Below the pieces are notes generated by a model, which saw only the letters and a program-made list of their open reading frames with translations, was not told the DNA's origin and did not search any database. Shown here piece by piece: positions 59,833-64,000 of a DNA stretch of 64,000 nt (position 1 is the stretch's first letter; each line of letters opens with the position of its first letter). The stretch comes from JANMDU01 sp043777675 (GTDB lineage Bacteria; Pseudomonadota; Gammaproteobacteria; Burkholderiales; Burkholderiaceae_C), in the NCBI GenBank assembly GCA_043777675.1, contig JAYWHR010000061.1, positions 145,677 to 209,676 on the forward strand, read 5' to 3'. Position numbers and translations under genes: made by a program.

Positions 59833-61242
59833 CTACAAAAGAATAATTTTTTCGACCTCAGCGACATTTACCGGCACACCCCGCGATATCAACTCGCATC
59901 CCTTGCTATTGACCACCGCATCATCCTCAATCCGAATCCCGATGTTGTGGAATTTCTCGGGGACGCCTGCTGCGGGTCGTACGTAGATGCCGGGCTCGAT
60001 GGTGAGCACCATGCCACTCTGCAAGATTCGGCTGGGGCGGTTTTTGAGGAGTTCGCCTGAGAGCGGGTCTTTGCGTTCTGTGGTTTTGTCTAGCTCGCTG
60101 AGTTCGTTGTAGCCGCCGCAGTCGTGCACGTCTAGGCCGAGCCAGTGGCCGGTGCGGTGCATGTAGTAGGGGAAATAGGCGCGTTTTTCGATCACGTCTT
60201 CGAGGCTGCCGTGTTTGTCTGTGCTGAGCAGGCCGACATCGAGCATGCCTTGAGCGAGCACTTTGACGGCGGCTTCGTGGGGGTCAACGAATCGCATGCC
60301 GGGCTTGGTGGCGGCAATGGCAGCTTCTTGTGCGGCGAGCACGATCTCGTAGAGCTCGCGTTGTGGTACGGTGAACTTGCCATTGGCGGGGAAGGTGCGG
60401 GTGATGTCGCTTGCGTAGCCGTGCAGCTCGCAGCCGGCATCGATCAAGACGAGATCGCCGTTTTTGATTTTTGCGTCACCCGCTTGGTAATGCAACACGC
60501 AGGCATTGGCGCCGCCGGCGACGATGCTGCCGTAGGCTGGGTATTCACTGCCGTTTTTGCGGAATTCATGCAAGAGCTCGGCATCTAAATGGTATTCGCG
60601 CAAGTCTTTGCCTTCACGCAGCATGCGGGCAGACAATTGCATCGCTCGGATATGGCCTTGGGCGGAGATTTGCGCAGCGCGGCGCATGATGTCAATTTCA
60701 TGCGCGTCTTTGACCAAGCGCATTTCATCGAGGATGCTGCATAAATCACGCTGACTCTCAGGGCAGAGCGCACCGTAGCGCACGCGGGCGCGCACTTGCT
60801 TGAGCCAGCCATCGACTTGACTTTCTAAGCCGGGATGAATGGCGAAGGGATACCAAACGGTGGCGCGGTTCTCCAGCAGTTTGGGCAGTTGCGCGGCGAG
60901 CTCTGCGCTGGAATGCGCGGCATTCAGGCCTAGGAAGCCGGGCGCAGCTTCGGGCCCGAGCCGGTAGCCATCCCAGACTTCGCGCTCTGCATCTTTGGGC
61001 TGGCAAAACAGTGTGCTGCTGCCATCGGACTCGATCAGCAGCGTCGCGCCGGGCTCGGTGAAGCCGGTGAGGTAGTAAAAATAACTGTCGTGGCGATAGA
61101 GGTAGCCGGTATCGCGATTGCGCGAATGCTCGGGTGCGGTGGGGATGATGGCAATCGCGTCTTTGCCAAGAGCAGCGGCTACGCGGGCGCGGCGCTGGGC
61201 GTAAATCTGAGAGTTTGGGGCGTGACGGGGGATGGTGTTCAT
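59833..61242 (-). CDS. pepP: Xaa-Pro aminopeptidase (PepP)
   Basis: Dimanganese aminopeptidase of 469 residues that removes N-terminal residues preceding proline. The N-terminal creatinase-like domain (DTGYLYRHDSYFYYLTGFTE near 44) is followed by the pita-bread catalytic domain. Its metal ligands are visible: LIDAGCE, SDITRTFP, HWLGLDVHD near 360, TIEPGIYV and GIRIEDD. It lies downstream of murU, as in related genomes, but the two are separated by a 217-bp region containing a long hairpin. Confidence 0.95.
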   Translation of the reverse strand: MNTIPRHAPNSQIYAQRRARVAAALGKDAIAIIPTAPEHSRNRDTGYLYRHDSYFYYLTGFTEPGATLLIESDGSSTLFCQPKDAEREVWDGYRLGPEAAPGFLGLNAAHSSAELAAQLPKLLENRATVWYPFAIHPGLESQVDGWLKQVRARVRYGALCPESQRDLCSILDEMRLVKDAHEIDIMRRAAQISAQGHIRAMQLSARMLREGKDLREYHLDAELLHEFRKNGSEYPAYGSIVAGGANACVLHYQAGDAKIKNGDLVLIDAGCELHGYASDITRTFPANGKFTVPQRELYEIVLAAQEAAIAATKPGMRFVDPHEAAVKVLAQGMLDVGLLSTDKHGSLEDVIEKRAYFPYYMHRTGHWLGLDVHDCGGYNELSELDKTTERKDPLSGELLKNRPSRILQSGMVLTIEPGIYVRPAAGVPEKFHNIGIRIEDDAVVNSKGCELISRGVPVNVAEVEKIILL

Positions 61243-61329
61243 GGTTAGATTTTCGTGTGTTTTCGGAGAGCTTGCTAAAGATCATCAAATCAGGCTGCCT
61301 CTTGGGTAGCTAAAAAAACAGCCGGACAG

Positions 61330-61455
61330 CCGGACGCAGAGGACGCAAAGGTTACGCAGAAGGAATACCAAAAAAGACAAATACCAAGAAAACTGACCTT
61401 TGCCTTCGGTATTTTTTTGCGTCTTCTGCGTAACCTTTGCGTCCTCTGCGTCCGG
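61330..61455. repeat. 33-bp perfect inverted repeat (long hairpin) between murU and pepP
   Basis: Arms 61330-61362 and 61423-61455 are exact reverse complements (the left arm begins CCGGACGCAGAGGACGCAAA). They are separated by 60 bp containing shorter internal matches (AATACC / GGTATT). The arms consist of near-repeats of the unit GACGCA(A/G)AGG. No ORF crosses the region. Confidence 0.85.
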
Positions 61456-61471
61456 TATTTCTGTTATCTCC

Positions 61472-62260
61472 CTAAGTTTCGCTATTCAGCTGCGCCAAGC
61501 GCTCGGGTGTGCCTACATCTGTCCACTCGCCTTCAAAAAGAGAAGCGCTCACACGGCCTGCATCCATCGCGGCGCGAAGCAGCGGGGCGAGGGCTGTTTT
61601 GATGCCTTGGGGGTTGCCTGCGGGGATAGTGCAAAACGGTGGCGCGAAGAAAGCTTTTTTGTAGAGTGCGACGGTGCTGAAGGTGTAAAGAATGTGGTTT
61701 GCGTCTTTGGGCAGATTGAGTGCTTGGCCTTCTGGCGATAAGCCGAAATCGCCGCGCGGATTGTGTGGCGGGTTGGGGACGAGCCACAGGTGCGCGAGGG
61801 CGTTGCTTTGCGAGAAGCGTTCGTAAGCCGTGTGGCTGAATTCAAACTGTGGCATGAACACATCGCCGGCCACCACCCAGAACACATCTGCTAAGCGGGG
61901 CAAAGCGCGGCAAATGCCGCCAGCGGTCTCGAGCGCGCCGCCGAAATCACGGCCTTCGTGGGAGAACTGCAATTCCAATACAGAATCTGATTGCTCCTGA
62001 TTTGATAGCGCTTTACGCAGTATTCTTGCCGGCGATATGCCATTTTTGCTTAAAATTTCCTTAGAAAAATGAGTTTCTATCTGCTCTCCTAGCCATGCGG
62101 TGTTGATGAGCTGGCGGTTGAAGCCCTCTAGCAGCAAGGCTTGCATATGCCATTGCATGAGTGGTTTGCGGCGCACAGACAGCAAAGGCTTGGGGCAGGT
62201 ATCGGTGAGCGGCCTCATGCGCTCGCCCCGGCCGGCGGCCAAGATCATGGCTTGCGCCAT
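61472..62260 (-). CDS. murU: N-acetylmuramate-1-phosphate uridylyltransferase (MurU-like)
   Basis: Sugar-1-phosphate nucleotidyltransferase of about 262 residues in the MurU cell-wall recycling family, which makes UDP-MurNAc from MurNAc-1-phosphate. Motifs are MILAAGRGERMRPLTD near 5 and CPKPLLSVRRKPLMQWHMQA near 22, LETAGGICRALP near 110 and WTDVGTPERLAQLN at the end. An R1 repeat is translated in frame at about residues 71-87, lengthening a loop that is short in relatives. ATG 62290 is an alternative start. The kinase amgK, a usual neighbour, is not seen next to it; the SPFH gene is divergent. Confidence 0.85.
   Translation of the reverse strand: MAQAMILAAGRGERMRPLTDTCPKPLLSVRRKPLMQWHMQALLLEGFNRQLINTAWLGEQIETHFSKEILSKNGISPARILRKALSNQEQSDSVLELQFSHEGRDFGGALETAGGICRALPRLADVFWVVAGDVFMPQFEFSHTAYERFSQSNALAHLWLVPNPPHNPRGDFGLSPEGQALNLPKDANHILYTFSTVALYKKAFFAPPFCTIPAGNPQGIKTALAPLLRAAMDAGRVSASLFEGEWTDVGTPERLAQLNSET
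62000..62050 (+). repeat. R1 dispersed repeat, copy 15, in frame inside murU
   Basis: Core TACGCAGTATTCTTGCCGGC. Antisense to murU and translated in its frame as GISPARILRKALSNQE. Confidence 0.75.
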
Positions 62261-62388
62261 TGCTGGAAGTGCGGAACTTTCTTGGCGCATAAACAAAGTA
62301 TCGTTATGATGATTGGGCAAACGTAACACAAACTGTAGCGCAAGCGCAGTGTGCACCCTTCAAAAGCATTTCAACAAAGGAGTTCGCC

Positions 62389-63426
62389 ATGGCACTGATG
62401 GATTTCATCAAGAAGCAGTTTATTGACGTTATTCAATGGACGGAGGATGGCGACGGCGTGCTGGCTTGGCGCTTCCCGATGCGCGATATGGAGATTCAAA
62501 ACGGCGCGATGCTGACCGTGCGCGAATCGCAGATGGCACTCATCGTGAATGAAGGCAAAGTGGCCGATGTGTTTGGCCCCGGCTTGCACAAGCTGACCAC
62601 GCAAAATATTCCGCTGCTGACCAATTTGAAGAATTGGGATAAATTATTTGCCTCGCCCTTCAAAACCGATGTGTATTTTTTCTCCACGCGCCAGCAGCTA
62701 GATGCGAAATGGGGCACGCCGCAGCCGATCACGATCCGCGATAAAGATTTCGGTGCTGTGCGCTTGAGAGCGTTTGGCAATTACAACTTCCGCCTCGCTG
62801 ATCCGAAGCTATTTCACACAGAAATCTCGGGCACACGCGAGAGCTATGCTGCACAAGAGCTTGATGGCCAATTGCGCGGCTTGGTGTTGCAAAACATCAG
62901 TAACGCGATAGCATCGAGTGGTATTCCTTTCTTGGATCTCGCGGCCAATCAGCAGATGTTTGCTCAGGCGCTGGTCAAAGCGCTGGAGGGCGAATTTGCC
63001 AAGATTGGCTTGAAGCTCGATGGCATGACGGTGCAAAACGTCTCGCTGCCTGAGGAACTGCAAAAAATCCTCGATCAGAAAATCGGCATGGGCATGGTCG
63101 GCAACGACATGGGTAAATTCATGCAGTACCAGACGGCCCAAGCCATTCCTAAATTTGCTGAAGGCGGCGGTAGTGGTGGCGGTAGCGGCATTGTCGGCGA
63201 CGCCATGGGTTTGGGCGCAGGGGTGGCACTGGGCCAGGTGCTCGCGCAAAACCTGCAGGCCGGTTTGCAAAGTCAGCCTTCGCAGGCCGCGCCTGTAGCT
63301 TTGGGCGTGAAAGCCGATGACATCATGGCCACGCTCGAAAAGCTGGGTGAACTCAAAGCCAAGGGCATCCTCACGCAGCAAGAGTTTGACGCCAAAAAGT
63401 CCGAGCTCTTGAAAAAGCTGATTTAA
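62389..63426 (+). CDS. SPFH domain protein with C-terminal SHOCT motif
   Basis: A 345-residue protein of the YdjI/virion-core-like SPFH group. The N-terminal part (MALMDFIKKQFIDVIQWTED, ESQMALIVNEGKVADVFGPG near 46) leads into an SPFH/band-7 domain. A Gly-rich linker follows near 260, then a SHOCT-type tail (LGELKAKGILTQQEFDAKKS near 320). Such proteins form oligomers linked to membranes or zinc-ribbon partners; the precise role is unknown. AAAGGAG precedes the ATG. The DUF4178 gene follows 7 bp downstream. Confidence 0.87.
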   Translation: MALMDFIKKQFIDVIQWTEDGDGVLAWRFPMRDMEIQNGAMLTVRESQMALIVNEGKVADVFGPGLHKLTTQNIPLLTNLKNWDKLFASPFKTDVYFFSTRQQLDAKWGTPQPITIRDKDFGAVRLRAFGNYNFRLADPKLFHTEISGTRESYAAQELDGQLRGLVLQNISNAIASSGIPFLDLAANQQMFAQALVKALEGEFAKIGLKLDGMTVQNVSLPEELQKILDQKIGMGMVGNDMGKFMQYQTAQAIPKFAEGGGSGGGSGIVGDAMGLGAGVALGQVLAQNLQAGLQSQPSQAAPVALGVKADDIMATLEKLGELKAKGILTQQEFDAKKSELLKKLI

Positions 63427-63433
63427 GAAGCCC

Positions 63434-64000
63434 GTGACCCAAGCCAGTCCGCAACGCGCTTACAGCGCGGCGTGCCCGGGTTGCGGTGCACCTGTTGAGT
63501 TCCGCAGCGCGCAGTCGACGCATGCGGTGTGCGGCTATTGCCAAAGTACCGTGGTGCGCAGCGGCGACACGCTGGCCCGCATCGGCAAAATGTCCGAGCT
63601 GTTTGACGACTTCAGTCCGCTGCAGCTGGGCGCTGCAGGTGTCTTTAACGTCTTGGGCAGCGGCACGCAAGCCCTGAGCTTCACGCTGGTGGGGCGGCTG
63701 CAATACAAGTACGACAAAGGCACCTGGACCGAATGGGTTGCGGTGTTGGCCGATGGCAGCATGGCTTTTCTGAGCGAGGACAACGGCGCTTATGTCTTTG
63801 GCCAGCCTGCTGCCACCCAACAGAACATTCCTGCTGCCGAGAAGCTGCGCGTCGGCGGGGCGGCCGCCATCAGCGGCAAGGCCTTCAGCGTCGCCTCCAT
63901 CGAGCGCGTTGCATTGATGTCGGCACAGGGCGAGTTACCGCATTTGCCGCCGCTGGGCGTGCCTTTTGCGATGGTTGAGCTGCGCAGCGCTGACGGCGAG
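63434..64000 (+). CDS. DUF4178 domain protein (3' end outside the window)
   Basis: The first 189 codons of a longer gene. The start is GTG 7 bp after the SPFH stop. The protein opens with a zinc ribbon (CPGCG near 14, CGYC near 34) and continues with DUF4178 sequence (LFDDFSPLQLGAAGVFNVLG; WTEWVAVLADGSMAFLSED). The product has no assigned function. In related genomes I recall SPFH, DUF4178, DUF350 and polyamine-synthesis genes together; only the first two are visible here, so that link is an expectation. Confidence 0.82.
   Translation, partial: MTQASPQRAYSAACPGCGAPVEFRSAQSTHAVCGYCQSTVVRSGDTLARIGKMSELFDDFSPLQLGAAGVFNVLGSGTQALSFTLVGRLQYKYDKGTWTEWVAVLADGSMAFLSEDNGAYVFGQPAATQQNIPAAEKLRVGGAAAISGKAFSVASIERVALMSAQGELPHLPPLGVPFAMVELRSADGE

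Noticed and set aside
1..64000. CRISPR arrays, tRNA or rRNA genes, prophage or complete insertion sequences
   Set aside because: None seen: the repeats are dispersed rather than regularly spaced, no cloverleaf-like sequence was noticed, and no transposase, integrase or phage structural gene is present.

Overview
The window reads as a chromosomal segment of a betaproteobacterium of the order Burkholderiales, most likely the family Comamonadaceae. This is an inference from family recognition and gene order: leuS-lptE, exbD-exbB-dapB-bamE facing fur, metX-metW, ilvE followed by a small zinc-finger gene, a DUF1631 gene after secF, and fused indolepyruvate:ferredoxin oxidoreductase. No rRNA, tRNA, CRISPR array, prophage or complete insertion sequence was found.

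Layout. 1-8.2 kb: secF end, a DUF1631 protein, the lytic transglycosylase MltA facing a tiny membrane protein, a small lipoprotein and a Tat-exported PhoX-type phosphatase. 8.5-12.1 kb: a single-gene indolepyruvate oxidoreductase. 12.1-13.3 kb: a MITE-like element and a frameshifted vapBC. 13.3-28.1 kb: arginine/ornithine metabolism (Lrp regulator, ornithine cyclodeaminase, arginase; then a polar amino-acid ABC transporter with an AstE-like hydrolase, a CtlX amidinohydrolase and a NIPSNAP protein under a divergent RpiR regulator), interrupted by a five-gene ABC-transporter/LOG-like operon with its own LysR regulator. 28.1-35.2 kb: the housekeeping block lptE, leuS, (vapBC), exbD, exbB, dapB, bamE, fur. 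35.2-45.2 kb: pgpA, pncC, a lipoprotein metallo-beta-lactamase-fold hydrolase, an Acg-like nitroreductase, a membrane protein, LysR plus an FMN-binding glutamate-synthase-like protein, an unrecognised gene and AmpG. 45.2-50.7 kb: ilvE, a three-gene envelope glycolipid cluster (HAD-UbiA, small flippase-like protein, GT39) and a CarF/PEDS1 plasmalogen-desaturase homologue. 51-56.2 kb: chromate transporter with rhodanese, metX-metW and an acyl-CoA-ligase-like gene. 56.3-59.4 kb: Spy-like, EVE and MOSC genes, then two toxin-antitoxin modules. 59.4-64 kb: a candidate small RNA and mini-ORF, pepP, a long perfect hairpin, murU, an SPFH protein and the start of a DUF4178 gene.

The most unusual content is repetitive DNA. 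A short repeat of about 55 bp (called R1 here; core close to TGCGCAGTATTTATGCCGGC) occurs at least 15 times. Three copies lie in frame inside enzyme genes (leuS, an AMP-dependent ligase, murU). Others supply the N-terminus of two lipoproteins and of PncC, or the C-terminus or stop codon of further genes. A second repeat (R2) precedes R1 at the same distance in two places, and the joint 105-bp unit keeps one open reading frame in both. One R2-R1 unit sits inside a 396-bp element with 28-bp imperfect terminal inverted repeats. A separate 33-bp perfect inverted repeat lies between pepP and murU. All repeat alignments were made by eye.
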